From positions 23,721,800 to 23,785,799 of the forward strand of contig NW_004454178.1 in NCBI RefSeq assembly GCF_000283155.1: DNA of 64,000 nt, given 5' to 3'. The translations under genes and the position numbers were made by a program. The stretch is from Ceratotherium simum simum. Lineage: Eukaryota; Chordata; Mammalia; Perissodactyla; Rhinocerotidae. Within the stretch, counting starts at the first letter, position 1. Every line of letters starts with the position of its first letter. The notes beneath the pieces were generated by a model. It was not told the DNA's origin, searched no databases, and saw only the letters and a list, made by a program, of their open reading frames with translations. Shown here one piece after another: positions 45,530-57,300 of this stretch.

Positions 45530-46360
45530 CCTTTAAAAAAAAAAAAGGAAAAAATTGTAAATCTCAGGTCAGGGAACATATTTTTAGCAAAAGGGATTAT
45601 ATATGTGTTATGTGAAGAAGCCCTACAAAATGACAAAAAAGATACAAAGAAAGGGGGAGATAATGCCCAAGGACGCGAATGGACAAGTCACATGTGAAGA
45701 GGCCCACAAAGAAAAACAAAACCCTATGGACAAGACTGAGCAGCAAAGAAAGGGCGGATGAGCAGGGGGTGGAGAAGGACCAGGGCACACTTATCAAATG
45801 GGTGATTTAAGTACAAATACTCATCACCAGCAATGCACGGCGTGTCGTGAGGCACGTGCACTCCCTGTCCTAGGGAACAGAAATCCTTGCGGAAAATAAT
45901 TTGGAAGATTTTCTATCCTTATTGTAGTAATACTGCTCTTAGGAATTTATCCTAAAGATATAACTCCTAATAAGGAAAAAGCTGTATGAATGCTAATAAA
46001 GACGCTAATTGCAGCACTATTGATAGAAGTAAAAATGCAAACAAATATTCCCCTCTTGTAGGCATTTGGTTTAAGTATTTTGTGATTAATCACCTCAAAA
46101 GGTGATTGAAATTAAGGAGACTCTGTAGCAACATGGAAAATACTTTAGATATATTAACTCAACAGAGTGGAACAAGAAATTAGATCTACGACATGGTTAT
46201 AAGTAGGGGAAATTTACACATGCAAATAGACTAGCTTGGAAAAACGTGGAGAAAAGAACACAGGCAGTGTGTTAGCATGGTGGGGACGTGGATTAGTGTT
46301 TCTCTTTTTAAATTTTTTGTACTATGCTGTAATTATTGCCTTTGTAACACACATGGATGT
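45530..46360 (+). mobile_element. Old L1M-type LINE 3' end
   Basis: Landmarks are 'taggaatttatcctaaagat', 'gctaattgcagcactattga', 'ggagactctgtagcaacatgg' and 'gggacgtggattagtgtttc'. It ends only ~170 bases from exon 1, antisense to ASB18. Confidence 0.7.
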
Positions 46361-46532
46361 ATACAGTATATGCAGCACATGTGTGTATGTATATATAGAA
46401 GAATCAGATATGAGAGTACATACCATCTGCGTTTTTCAACCATTTGCCTTTCCCCTCCAGGAATGGCCCACCCTTTACACGTGCACGTGATGGGTAATTT
46501 AGTTTCAAATGCAACAGATTCATTCTGGTTAC

Positions 46533-46737
46533 CTAGGAGCACCCCGGGGGGCAGCTGAGCCGACGGGTCTTTCATCCAGTCGTCATTGGCCAGTTCGATC
46601 ACGGCGTCCACCTGCCCAACTTCAGTGCAGAGCAAGTCCCTCACTCTCTCCTCATCGCTGGCGGCCAGGGCGGACTTTAATCTCCTCACTAAATCTGAGT
46701 TGAGCGGGTAGTCGGGAAGGCAATCGGAGTTGGACAT
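46533..46737 (-). CDS. ASB18: ASB18 coding exon 1 (start codon)
   Basis: The exon starts at the ATG at 46735-46737 and encodes 68 full codons plus one base. It reads [20 protein letters not shown], a [20 protein letters not shown] stretch, then [20 protein letters not shown] and PPGVLL. This is very close to the human ASB18 N-terminus as I recall it. The donor is CTAG|GTAACC, with GTAACC at 46527-46532. The ATG is preferred over an upstream GTG because it gives the known family N-terminus. The segment is mostly helical and acidic, with no signal peptide or membrane segment, as expected for a cytosolic ligase adaptor. A compact promoter lies about 90 bases upstream, and no other gene overlaps it. 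Confidence 0.96.
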
Positions 46738-46796
46738 TGTTATGTCGTTTGTATATTCACCCAACTTCTTCTCTTCTTAAGTGAGTCCAAAGTTAG

Positions 46797-46877
46797 CAGC
46801 TGTGGGGAGAGTGGTGTGGGCGTTGCTATAAATAGAAGAAACTGGCTCATGTGACAGCCAGTGGGGAAGGCCATTGG
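46797..46877 (-). promoter_or_regulatory. ASB18 promoter: E-boxes, MEF2/TATA-like element, CCAAT box
   Basis: Upstream of the ATG the following elements are visible: an E-box CAGCTG (46797-46802), a palindrome-like CTATAAATAG (46826-46835; CTATTTATAG on the minus strand), a second E-box CATGTG (46848-46853), and ATTGG on the plus strand (46873-46877), which is CCAAT on the minus strand. CTATTTATAG fits the MEF2 consensus YTA(A/T)4TAR exactly and can also act as a TATA-like box, placing transcription start near 46800. MEF2 plus E-box pairing is typical of striated-muscle promoters. The site matches are direct; muscle control is inferred. Confidence 0.6.
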
Positions 46878-47519
46878 CTGGTGGCCCATTTCTTCACAGG
46901 GAGATGGGAATTAATCTCTCCAAAGGCCTCAGCTAAGGATTATTCTAGAGATGGGGGCAGTAGACATGTTTGTGAGTGGATGAAGAAGAGTGGACACTGT
47001 TTTAAAAGAAAATTCTCGTAGGTACCATTGAATAATGTCTTCTTTTATCAAAAGCCAGACTCTATCCTGAAACTTTAAAACCCTTTTCCGAAGACTGGAC
47101 TTGGAAGCTCTTTCTGTTGGAAGGCACAGTTTGTAATGTTCTACACCACGTACTCCTTCACTCCATCTAAAAGGAGAGTCTGGTTGACTAGAAATTGGAC
47201 ATGCCTTGAACTAAAGAGAATGAAGAGGAATCTTTGGTTTCCAACTTCAGCGACGGACTGGCTGGTCTCAGCAAGACAAAACCCTCCCATAAGGGAACAA
47301 GAACCAGGAACTTAGGATTAGCGGCAGCCTCCACACCCCTTGAGGCTGGTACCCTTGACTTAAAGCACCCAATTCCAGCTGTTTGCCTGTGTGCCATGAT
47401 GATCTGAGGGGCCCAGGCCGTGCCATATAGCTTTTATAGAGATAGCTTTTATAGAGCCTCCTCCATCGTGTGTCCCCATCTTGTCACCTCTTCCCTTCTC
47501 ACTTTCTCTTGTCTCACCT
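46878..47519. other. Upstream flank of ASB18, unique stretch
   Basis: No gene or repeat is recognised. 'ttatagagatagcttttatagag' near 47430-47455 is a small direct duplication of 'atagcttttatagag'. Confidence 0.5.
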
Positions 47520-47944
47520 TGTGATGGTTAATTTTGTGTGTCAACCCGGCTGGGCCACAGTGCCCAGATGTTTGGTTAAACATTATTCTGGATGTTCCCG
47601 TAAAGATGTTTTTTGGATGAGATTAATGTTTAAGTTGGTGGACTTTGAGTAAAGCAGATGACCCTCCATAATGTGGGTGGGCCTCACCCAATGAATTGAA
47701 GGCCTTTATAGGACAGAGATTGACATTCCCTGAGCAAGAGGGAGTTCTGCCAGCAGACGGCCTTTGGACTAGAACTGCAACTCTCCCTGGGTCTCCAGCC
47801 TGCTGGCCTGCCCTGCAGATTTTGAAGTTGCCAGTATCCACAATTGTGTGAGCTGATTACTTAAAATAAATGTCTCTCTCTCATATATGTAATATGATAT
47901 ATACATCCTGTTGGTTCTGTTTCTCTGGGGAACCCTGACTAACA
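47520..47944 (+). mobile_element. Solo LTR of an ancient ERV/MaLR-type element
   Basis: It starts 'tgtgatggttaattttgtgtg' and ends 'ggaaccctgactaaca', with an 'aataaatgtctctctctc' polyadenylation region. The flanks 'ctcacct' (47513-47519) and 'ctcccct' (47945-47951) are a probable target duplication. No internal genes. A second, inverted copy of the same family is at 59.4-59.8 kb. I do not assign a family name. Confidence 0.85.
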
Positions 47945-48719
47945 CTCCCCTCCTCCTCTCAGCTCCGGTGTATGATTTTGCAGGTTCTGTTCCATACACT
48001 GACACTTCCCCCAACATGTCTGCATCTGCATTTGAGGAGCCAGCCCTGGAGTCCCACCCAATATTCATTCTCCTTCCTCCTAGCTAACAGAGCCTGGGTT
48101 TTCTTTGCTGTGACAATGTGCCTGGCCCCTGGTGATAAATCATGTTGGTTTATGTCAATAATATCAGTCCTAGTCTCCTTTGATAATATGAACTACCTGC
48201 TTTCCACCATAAAATCTCACTGTGTGTTGCAAGAACAGCAGGGAGCCCCTGACTCCCCGATGGAGGAGCAAGGACATCACAGGCCAGGGTCATTGATGAG
48301 CAAGCAGCCAGGGCCCCTGGAGAGGCTGCCTTCCAGTGTCACAGGGACAGAAACGGGCCCTGATGGAGACATTCCTGCAATCCCCGGCAAAGGGCTCTTC
48401 CGGGAAAGGAGATAGGAACTCAAGGGGTCAGTCTTCAGTTCAGGTGTTTGACCAACTTGCAGACAGTGTGGTTGGCCTCTGGTTCTTTCTTTGGCTAAAG
48501 AATGAGGGGTTTTGAAAGAGATTTTTGAACCTGAATTTCCAAGCACAGATGCTTGACAACACCAACTGCCTTACATTTCGAAAGAAATTTGGCACCAGCA
48601 CAATTGTGTAAATGCAAGGAGAGGGAGGGTAGTGACCACAGGAAAATTGTTGGGATTGGAGTAAGGTAATTTACAGAACTAAAAGGAGAATTATTAGAGA
48701 TTGCTATCAAACTTCAAAT
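47945..48719. other. Intergenic unique stretch
   Basis: No gene or classifiable repeat is seen. Overlapping ORFs of 89 and 147 codons in opposite strands have no recognisable domain. Confidence 0.5.
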
Positions 48720-49260
48720 CAGAAGGGAGGTAAAGATGAAGTACTTGTTAGGCAGATAATAAGATGACAAATCTTCAAAATATGGCACTCCCTGATCTTA
48801 ATTACTGAGCTATCTGCTGGGTGTTTAATCAGTAGCACATATACTATGCTAATTATTCTGGCTAATTTTGTTATAATGTAATTCTTTATCAACCCTGCTA
48901 CGTATAAATTAGAAATTGAAATGTAAGTAACACCAATTATATTTAAGGCAACACGAATTTCTTTATTTCAGTGTGAAATCTTCTAATCTCTATTTCTTTA
49001 TCTTTCCTTTTTTGATTAGCTTATATGACTCCCCACTGTCCAGCCTGCCTTGGTCCCCCACCAGCTGAACCATCATTCGAGGAGAAAGGAACTCAGCACC
49101 AATATGTCCCCCTTAACCTCTTGGAAATCCTACATTTGATTTTCTCCTTCAGCGACTGCCCTTGAAAGTTACAAAATAGATTTAAGCAATCAATGGCAGA
49201 CAGATCCTGGCTTTCTCTGAGTCACATGAAGGTCACTTTATTGTTCTACTTCAATTTTTA
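48720..49260. promoter_or_regulatory. Candidate conserved noncoding element upstream of ASB18
   Basis: The complex AT-rich sequence has many homeodomain-like cores: 'cttaattactgagc', 'gtttaatcagtagc', 'gctaattattctggctaatt', 'caccaattatatttaag'. It shows no transposon features and lies about 2 kb upstream of the ASB18 start. The enhancer role is a hypothesis. Confidence 0.3.
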
Positions 49261-49409
49261 ATAATCATTGGAGGGTACCAGAATTTACACATTTTCAGTG
49301 CTATATTGTACATGACATGTCGTTATGTTTATAAATGTGTTTAGATGAGGACTAATAACACAGATCCTCCTAGAGATGCATAAATATATATATATTTTTT
49401 ACTAGATTA

Positions 49410-49930
49410 TTTCTATTTATTTATTTATTATTGTGGTAACATTGGTTTATAACATTATATAAATTTAAGGTGTACATCACTATATTTTGATTTCTGTGTA
49501 GACTACATCATGTTCACCACCCAAAGACCAATTACAATCCATCACCACACATATCTGCCTAATCATCCCTTTCACCCCCCATTTTCCCCCCTTCCCCTCT
49601 GGTAACCACCAATCCAGTCTCTGTCTCTATGTGTTTGTTTGTTGTTGTTATTATCTTCTATTTATGAGTGAGATCATATGGTGTTTGACTTTCCCTCTGA
49701 CTTATTTGACTTAGCATAATACCCTCAATGTCCATCCATGTCTTCAAAAATGGCAAGTTTTCATCCTTTCTTATGGCTGATTAGTATTCCATTGTGTATA
49801 TATACCACATCTTCTTCATCCATTTGTCCCTTGATGGGGACCTAGGTTACTTCCAAGTCTTGGTTATTGTGAATAATGCTGCAATGAAATAGGGGTGCGT
49901 GTATCTTTATACATTTGTGTTTTTGTGAGA
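49410..49930 (-). mobile_element. Diverged 5'-truncated L1, minus strand
   Basis: Same reverse L1 3' order as at 29.1 and 41.8 kb ('gtggtaacattggtttataac', 'atggctgattagtattcc', 'gtgaataatgctgcaatg') but with more substitutions, so older. Confidence 0.9.
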
Positions 49931-51064
49931 GAAGCATAAATATTGTCTAGAATTTTTTATGTCGTGTGGGTTTGCATCCAATGAGGCAAGGCTGGCACAG
50001 AACTTTGGTGTAGCTGTGCATGGCCCGTTAGCACACCTTCAGAGACTGCCGGCCTCGGAACTTTCTCTCTATCAATACTATTGGTTTTGAATTATTTTGC
50101 AGCAAAATAACAATGCCCGAAGAGTCAATGGATACAGGGTGGGTCTAATTTTGTCTCAGCACTGTGTTAGGAGTGGATGCCAGTGAGAGTCAGTTGCCGA
50201 TGGAGAGTCGTGGTCAGGGAGATATGGTCAGTCCCAAATACTCAGGCCCCACTGTGACCTCAGGGTAAGGGACAAGCACTGGGCATATCTAGATTAAATT
50301 GAAGTGACTGTGGCATAATTCTGTGAAATGGATCCACTTCTGGGACTGATTTCTTTTTCAAGCCTGAAATGCCCCTGCTATTTCCTGAGGTTCTGAAGAG
50401 CTGCTCCTTCAACACACAGGTTCCTGGTGAGTAGGCCCCTGGGGACTCTTGGTTGGCTCATCGCTCACCTTCACAACCTACCAGCTTGGGGTTGACGGGG
50501 GCTTCCTTCCCAGGCCGTGGTGCTTCCATCCATCTCTCCCCGTTCTCTCCTCTGCTTCCCACCCTCTTATTCACAGCTCTCCCAATCCCTGCTCCAGCAA
50601 CACAGATGCTTCTCCCTGTGGTCAGAAGCCTTTCAGTCTGGCTGAAGATTCCTCTAAATTCCTCTTTAATGAGTCTCTCATAGCATTTCAGTCTTGCCGG
50701 TTTCAACCAAGACATTTGAGTGAATGTATTTATGGTGGTGTGGCAGGACTGGCTCTCCCATCAACCTACCGGGCTGTGGGGAGCCACTTTGTAAGGTGGC
50801 ATTGTTACGTGGTCTTTATGGGCAGCTCTTCGTGCAATGAGGAAACAGGGTTCCCTTTCATTTCCTTAGCATTTTCGAAGGCTTAAAACAACGTGATGGG
50901 ATGTGGGTACAAACAAGATGTGATAAAAGCCATTTACAACTCTTGCAAGTTTTTTCTGTTAGGGGCATGGTTTATGATGGCCCAAAGGTGGAGTTGTACA
51001 ATTGGAGATGCAGACATTTTCCGTTAATGTAACCATCAAAGACAAAATAACAAACCAATGAGTT
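49931..51064. other. Intergenic unique stretch
   Basis: Nothing is recognised. The ORFs at 50450-50890 on both strands overlap and look like chance frames. Confidence 0.5.
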
Positions 51065-51390
51065 TCATTCAATAAACACTTTTTGAGCTCTAGTCTATGC
51101 GAGACACTTCTCGATGTGTTGGGAATATAGGATACTCTACGCTATATACTGATTATATAGTGTGTAGTATACAACAGGCACTCTTCTAGAGGTGTTGTGT
51201 ATATAAACTTGTTTTCCCCTCTCAACAGTCCTGTGAGGCAGGTTCTATCATTGTCACCACTTGGCAGATGGGGAGAACAAGAAGTGAAACAATTTGCTGG
51301 AGGTCACACAGCTGCTGCGTGGCAGAGCTAAGATGCAGATGCGGGCAGCCTGACTGTGCTCTTTAGAACTGTGTGGTCCTGCTTCTCTGC
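51065..51390 (-). mobile_element. MIR SINE, minus strand
   Basis: 'aataaacactttttgagc', 'acttggcagatggggagaac', 'ggaggtcacacagctgctgcg' and 'gcagcctgactgtgctc' follow reverse MIR. A short AT-rich insertion splits it near 51130-51180. Confidence 0.8.
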
Positions 51391-52533
51391 ATCCAACCTC
51401 CCTGGGCCCCACTCTGCCTTCTCATAGTCAGTTTCTTCCTCTTCCTTCTTTCCTGTTCTTTTGGTCTTTTTCAAGATGCGGTATTGTGAGAAAAGATGGG
51501 GAAGTGGTGGGAGGGAAGAAAAGAGGTGCGAGGGCTAAGGCAGGGACCAGGAGTATTTGGGGGGCTTTGGGGAGAAAAAGGCCTGAGAGCAGTTATCACA
51601 TATGTGGGAACTGGATAAAGAAAGTCAACTACTTTGAAATGATCTTTGGTTGCTGGATGGTGTTCCTCTAATCAAGGCACTGTGTTGAGACTGGACCACC
51701 AGGGTCATGGCTTTTTAAGAGCTACACAGTTAATTACGGGTATCACTGTCGTTGATTGGGGGTGACAGTGAAGCATCCATTGAGCACATGGTGTAAGGTG
51801 AGAAGTTTGCCTTCTGAGAATTAAACTTAAAATCAACCTGATGGGTCAAAGCAGACTGTGTAGAGTCACGTCGAGGATGCATAAGAACAGCTTGAGACAG
51901 CAATCTGCTTTCAAATTTTCAACTCCTTCCATCTCAGATAATCTTGGAGATAAAGAAAAAGGAGAAAATCGATGTCAATGGTTGAACTTAGGGCACAGTG
52001 CATCACCATGACAAAAATCTCGAAGAATTCCTGTGAGAAACAGGGCAGGCAAGACCGAGGAAGGGCTGACCAGCTCACTGTGGGCTTGAGTAGAAGGAAA
52101 TGCAAAGAGGAGCCTTGGGATGAGCAGGGTGCAGAGCTTGCCTCATCAGCAGGCTTGGGAACGGGCCCTGAATCCCACAGTGCACGCAGAACATCATGTC
52201 ATACTCTTCTCCTGATGCCCAGCACACTCAGGCAGGGGGCAGCAGTGGCCTCCCAGGAGGACAGTCATTCATGTTTCAGAAAGGGGCATCACACCAGCCA
52301 TTTTGGATGGCCATATATTAAAAAACAAAATAAAACAAACAAACAAACAAAAAACTGGAAAGAAACACTGCCCCAGTGGTGAAGTTCCTTGGTCATCTCT
52401 GTAGCTAATTCTTTCCAATTTCTACGTTTCTATTATAGAAAAGTAAAATGTCTATAAGGATGAACTCTGTCCTCTTCTCTTAGTCTGGGTCTAAAAACAT
52501 TTGACCGCAGACACACATAATCCGTGATCCCTC
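51391..52533. other. Intergenic unique stretch
   Basis: No gene is recognised. A (AAAC)n run lies at about 52326-52352. Confidence 0.5.
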
Positions 52534-53036
52534 TGTGGTGGGCAGCCTCTGAGACGGCCCCTGATGACCCCGCCCCTGATATTCACACCCTGTGTAATTT
52601 CTTCCCCTTGAGTGTGGGCTTAGTGACTTGCAGATATGGTATAGCAGAAGTGCTGGATTGTCACTTTGGAGATTATGTTATAAAAAGACTGTGGCTTTGG
52701 TCTTTGGTGCTCTTTCTCTCTCTCTTGAATTGCTCACCCTGGAAGAAGCCAGCTGCTATGTTATAAGCCAGCCTCATGGAGTGAGCCAGGTGAGTGAACT
52801 TGAAAGTGGATATTCTGAGGCTGCCAACAGTCACTGAGAGGGCTTGGCAGTGGAACTGTCAGTCCCGGTCGAGCCTTGAGGTTATTGCAACCTCATGAGA
52901 GACTTTGAGCCAAAACCAGTCACCTAAGCTGTGCCTGGTTCCTGATCCATAGAAACTAAAAAATTATAAATGTTTGTTGTTTTAAGCCATTAGGTTTTGG
53001 GGATAGTGTGTTATAACCACAATACGTACTTAATAC
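52534..53036 (+). mobile_element. MaLR/MLT1-type solo LTR
   Basis: Landmarks are 'cccttgagtgtgggcttag', 'gattatgttataaaaagactg', 'ctctctcttgaattgctcac', 'gaagccagctgctatgtt' and 'taaatgtttgttgttttaagcc'. This is the typical order of an MLT1-like LTR with TATA-like box and 3' polyadenylation zone. No internal region remains. Confidence 0.8.
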
Positions 53037-53039
53037 ACC

Positions 53040-56000
53040 ATCTGAACTACTATTTTAAGAAAGCCGTAGCCATCATCCTTCCTTCTCTCATTCTCTCCTT
53101 CCTCACTCTAGGAAAAGCAAACAGTGAACTCTGATTCAGTACTGAGAAGAATGGATTATTTTGAGTCATCAGAGCAAATGTCTTTTTACGAGATAGAGTT
53201 GCTGCAAGCAGTGAAAAAATTTGAGACAATCTCTAAATCATATTGCTGCTAAAAATCTAGACGAACATTATATCTGTGGAAAAGGAATGATAGAAGATTG
53301 AGAAATATTACTCTGAGATAAAAACTCTTATTTCAAATTTTAACATGAAGTTAGAGATTGCAGAAAACCAAATCAGTGATTTAAAAGACCAGACAGGGAA
53401 ATTTTCTCATATTCAGAGTACAAGAAGGACAGAAAGACACATAAAGCAAAGTAACATTGACTACAGATTCAGAGAATTCATTATGTTTTAGGAGAAATAA
53501 AAGCAGAGAGAATATATTAAGTAAACAAAGAAATAATACAAAATAAGTTCTGCAACGGACTGAATTCTGTTCCCCAAAATTCGTATGTTGAAGCCCTAAC
53601 TGCCTAAGTGACTGTATTGGAGGTGGTTTTGGTCAAATGAGGTCATAAGGGTGGGGCCCTGATCTGATAAAACTGGTGTCCTCATAAAAAAGGAAGAGAC
53701 ACCAGAGATCTCTCTCTCCAACTGCACAGAGGAAAGGCCATGTGAGCACATAGCAAGATGGCGGCCGCCTACAAGCCAAGAGACGAGGCCCTGAAATGGA
53801 ACCCACCTTGCTGGCAACTTGATCCTAGACTTTCAGCCTCCAGAACTGTGAGAAATAAATGTCTGTTGTTTAAGCCCCCCAGTCTATGCCATTTTGTTAT
53901 GGTAGCCCCAGCAGACTAAGGTAAGTTCCCTGAGCTGAAGAATGTCTTCGCTCCAAATTAAAACTCCCTTCAAACACGTTTAAAAATTAAGATTTGTCTT
54001 TAAATTTAAAATATCCTTCAAGAGATTCTTTGAAAAGATAGAAACATACCTGAATATATTCTGATGACATTTTGGTATTTCAAAGATAAAGGAACAACTC
54101 TTAAAGTTTGCAGCAGAAAAACCAGATTACTAATTGGTAGCAGGTTTCCTCATTTCATAAAGTGGCACAAAGCAAGCGAGGAAGGTCTACAAAGTTTTAA
54201 GGGGAAAATATTGTAACCCAAGTACCCCATTCTCAGCCCATCTAACGTTCTTGTGCGTGGACATCAGACGGAGATTCTCAAACATGCAAGGACTCAGAAA
54301 ATATTTCAGATACCTCATCTTCTGAAAAAAATTACCTTAGGAGTTATTCTAGTTGATTGAGAAAAAACCAAAATTAAGAACTCGAGAATTGAGATGTGGT
54401 TTGAAGAAAAGCTGGCTAAAAAAAGTTGGTAAACCATGACCAATACAGTGAGGAAGGCAGTGATCTGAATGCATCTAAGGCCTAAGCTGAGGGCAAAAGT
54501 CCTAAGCACCCCAATTCCAAATTCAGAGAGCTTCCAGCAGTTGGGAGCCAGCGTCTTCTTGGCAGGGAGGACTGAGGGCTGCCCCACCTGGTTCTATGAC
54601 CCTGTCCCTTGAGAGGAGAGAGGAAGTTGATGTTTTGTGGAGTTCAGAGATCAGGAAGAAAGGTTATCCCTTTCCCTTCCTATAGAGGAGGGGGGTGGAT
54701 GGGTGGATAGGGGGTCCCCACAGCCAAGGGAGGGATTTCAAGAGAATCACTCAAAGATTACAGGGCCTGCAGGAAGTAGGGACTCACATTTGCTCCCTGG
54801 TTATATATCTGTTTGGCCAGCTACTTGGTGGTCTGCCCTTGTATCACCTGAGAAGTAAAGGGAATTGTGGAGAGAGATGGTGGGACCAGATAGGTGGAGC
54901 AGCAGCACCCTGCACCTCGTCATCACTCTGGCCAAGGAAGCAAGCATCCCCCTAGGTTGAGGTGAGTGGATGGGCAGCTGGCAAGAAGCTGGGCCTGCGC
55001 CAGAACCCACTCCAGGGGGTGACTTCTAGGTGAAGCAGCACACGTATTGACTGTATGAAACAGTCATAAATATATGTGGGAGATATATACATGTATACAT
55101 GCCACCTGGGCAGGAGAAGATGCACTGACCACTGTTATAAAATAAATAAATAAATAAATGGATGTAGTAGATTCGTATTGCACTTTGTAGGATATAACTC
55201 AACAGTGTGGTCTTCTCAAATGTCCATGCAATGTTTGCTGTTGCATGGACATTTATTTACATCCTAGTCCATATAGGAAATACAAATACATTTCCAAAAA
55301 AATGTGGTTGTATTCTCTGACCACAAATAAATAAAATAAAAATATAACAATATCTTTAGAACAAGTACAAATGATCATTGGATGTTAAAAACAAACAAAA
55401 GCATTTTTTATGAATAATTCATAGGTTATAGAAGAAATCAAATCAGTGATCAGAAATTTTTTCCAATGAATGACAATGAGGGTGCTGCATAACTTATCGG
55501 AGGTGGCCAAAGTTATCCTCAGAAGAAAATTCATAGCCTCCAATGCTTTTACTATGAAATAAGAAAGAAGGGAAATAAAAGACATAAGCATTCACCTCAA
55601 CAACACAGAAAGCAATATAAAAATAAAACCAAGAAAGCAAGATTGTAGAACTAATAAATTTGGAAATTAAAAAAATACATAGAAAAAGTCAAGATGATTT
55701 AACAACTCAACATTATTTTGAAAAGAAAATATGAAAAAATCTCCAGCAAGGTCAATAAAAAAGCCAAGAGAATAAGCACAAATACATAACCTTGGGGAAA
55801 AAGAGGCTATACCTAGATAGAGGACAGAATTTTAAATCTTCAAGAAAATATGTTTTCACTCGTCTGAAGTTCTTAATGAAATGGGCGATTTTCCAGGAAA
55901 ATAAAAAAAAATAAATAAGGGTTGGAAAACCACCATTTATCAATTCTGTCAATGAAACTAAAAAAATCTGTCAAAGAAATATTCACAAAAAGCCAGAATA

Positions 56001-57042
56001 AAACACAACAAATATATTAGCAATCACAGCAATAACAATAAACAAAGCTAGACCCACATCAATCACAAATATAATTGCAAAAATCCTCTGTAGAATATTG
56101 ACAAATCAAATCCAGTAATGTGTTGAGAGAATAGTACATACAACCAAGTAGAGTTTATTGTAGGATTGCAAAATTAGTTTAGTTTTAAAAAAATCTACTA
56201 CTATATTTTATCTCATAATATATCAAAAGAGAAAACAATACTATCATCTCACTAGGTGCTGAAATAATAGTTTATAACATCTAACATCCATTTCTTATTA
56301 CAACTTTTAGTAAGCTAGAAGAAAAGGATACATTCTTACACAATAGAGATTATCTTTCTAAAAGTAACAACCAACCTCGTATTTAATACTTAGAGATATT
56401 TTTACTGTGGTCAAGAACAAAGCAGGCAAAATCACTATTATCACTTCTTCCCAGTTTTGGTTTGGAATTGAGAGGAGCCATCAGACAGATGGGGCTCAAA
56501 ATGTCAGCTTCATTACTGATAAAGCCGACTGAAGAAGGTGGCTTTAGATCAGAAGCCAGAAGAGTTTGCTAGCAATCCCTGAATTAGGCAACACACACAG
56601 TCACTGGCAGCTCTGACCCTCCTTTCCCCACCCACACCCAACTAGCACTGACCCTTTCCAGGAAGCAGAGAGATGAAAGAGTACTCTCTCCTCAGATAGG
56701 CAGACCCCAAAAGAATCCAGAAGGGGCTACGTCATGCAAACAAACTCTTTCTCCCAGAGATAGCAATAAAGTGCTCCCAAGGAGAAAGATATGAAACTAG
56801 AGGGAGGCCGGGACATCAAACAAGTACAAGTTTTTGCATATGGAAGCATGAGGCCAAGGAGACCTCTACCAGTATTCTACAGTCATCAAGAAGTCTCAGC
56901 CAGTATGATAAGATAGGGAAAGAAATAAGAACAATAAATATCTTTAAAAAAATCAAAACGATCAACCATTTTCTGCAGATGATACACCTATTTGGAAAAA
57001 TCCAAGCAAATCAAAGAAAAAATATTAGTTAGAACTTATAGA
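53040..57042 (+). mobile_element. Old L1-derived domain (broken), interrupted by MLT1 LTR
   Basis: A-rich plus-strand sequence is scattered with L1-like pieces, for example 'tctcaaacatgcaaggactc' (54276-54295), 'gtattgcactttgtaggat' and 'ctagtccatataggaaatac' (55185-55280), and 'tccaatgcttttactatg' (55539). All frames are broken. 54590-55130 is GC-richer and looks unique or non-L1. 56440-56900 is also unclassified. Boundaries are uncertain. Confidence 0.55.
53551..53921 (+). mobile_element. MLT1-type solo LTR with target duplication
   Basis: Strong match to MLT1 LTR order: 'gttccccaaaattcgtatg', 'gaagccctaact', 'ggtcataagggtggggccc', 'cagcctccagaactgtgag', 'aaataaatgtctgttgtttaag', 'ttgttatggtagcccc'. 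The flanks 'taagttc' (53544-53550 and 53922-53928) are the target duplication. It inserted into L1-derived sequence. Confidence 0.93.
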
Positions 57043-57288
57043 GGGCCGGCCCTGTGGCGTAGTGGTTAAGTGCGCACACCCCTGCTGGCAGCCCGGGTTC
57101 GGATCCTGGGCGCTCACTGATGCACCACTTGTCAGGCCATGCTGTTGTGGTGTCCCATATAAAAAAAAAAAAAAGGGGGCGGAAGATGGGCAGAGATGTT
57201 AGCCCAGGGCCAGTCTCCTTCAGCAAAAGGAGGAGAATTGGCATGGATGTTCGCTCAGGGCTGATCTTCCTCAAAAAAAAAAAAAAAA
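57043..57288 (+). mobile_element. ERE-type SINE (copy 9) with perfect target duplication
   Basis: It starts 'gggccggccctgtggcgtag', holds 'cccgggttcggatcctggg', and ends in about 17 A after 'gatcttcctc'. The perfect 12-bp repeat 'agaacttataga' lies at 57031-57042 and 57289-57300. Low divergence suggests a recent insertion. Confidence 0.97.
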
Positions 57289-57300
57289 AGAACTTATAGA

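Larger units (their letters stand above)
25408..46532 (-). other. ASB18 intron 1 (21 kb)
   Basis: The intron runs from the exon 1 donor (GTAACC at 46532-46527) to the exon 2 acceptor. It is densely filled with repeats, listed separately. Stretches without classified elements are about 25700-26870, 27310-28020, 29660-30000, 31300-33060, 33390-34690, 35300-36070, 38880-39280, 40240-41270 and 43865-44980. In these I see no gene, RNA or strong element beyond short simple repeats and chance ORFs. Confidence 0.8.

Noticed and set aside
48828..48852. Short similarity to the start of U6 snRNA ('agcacatatacta')
   Set aside because: The match stops after about a dozen bases and the rest of U6 is missing.
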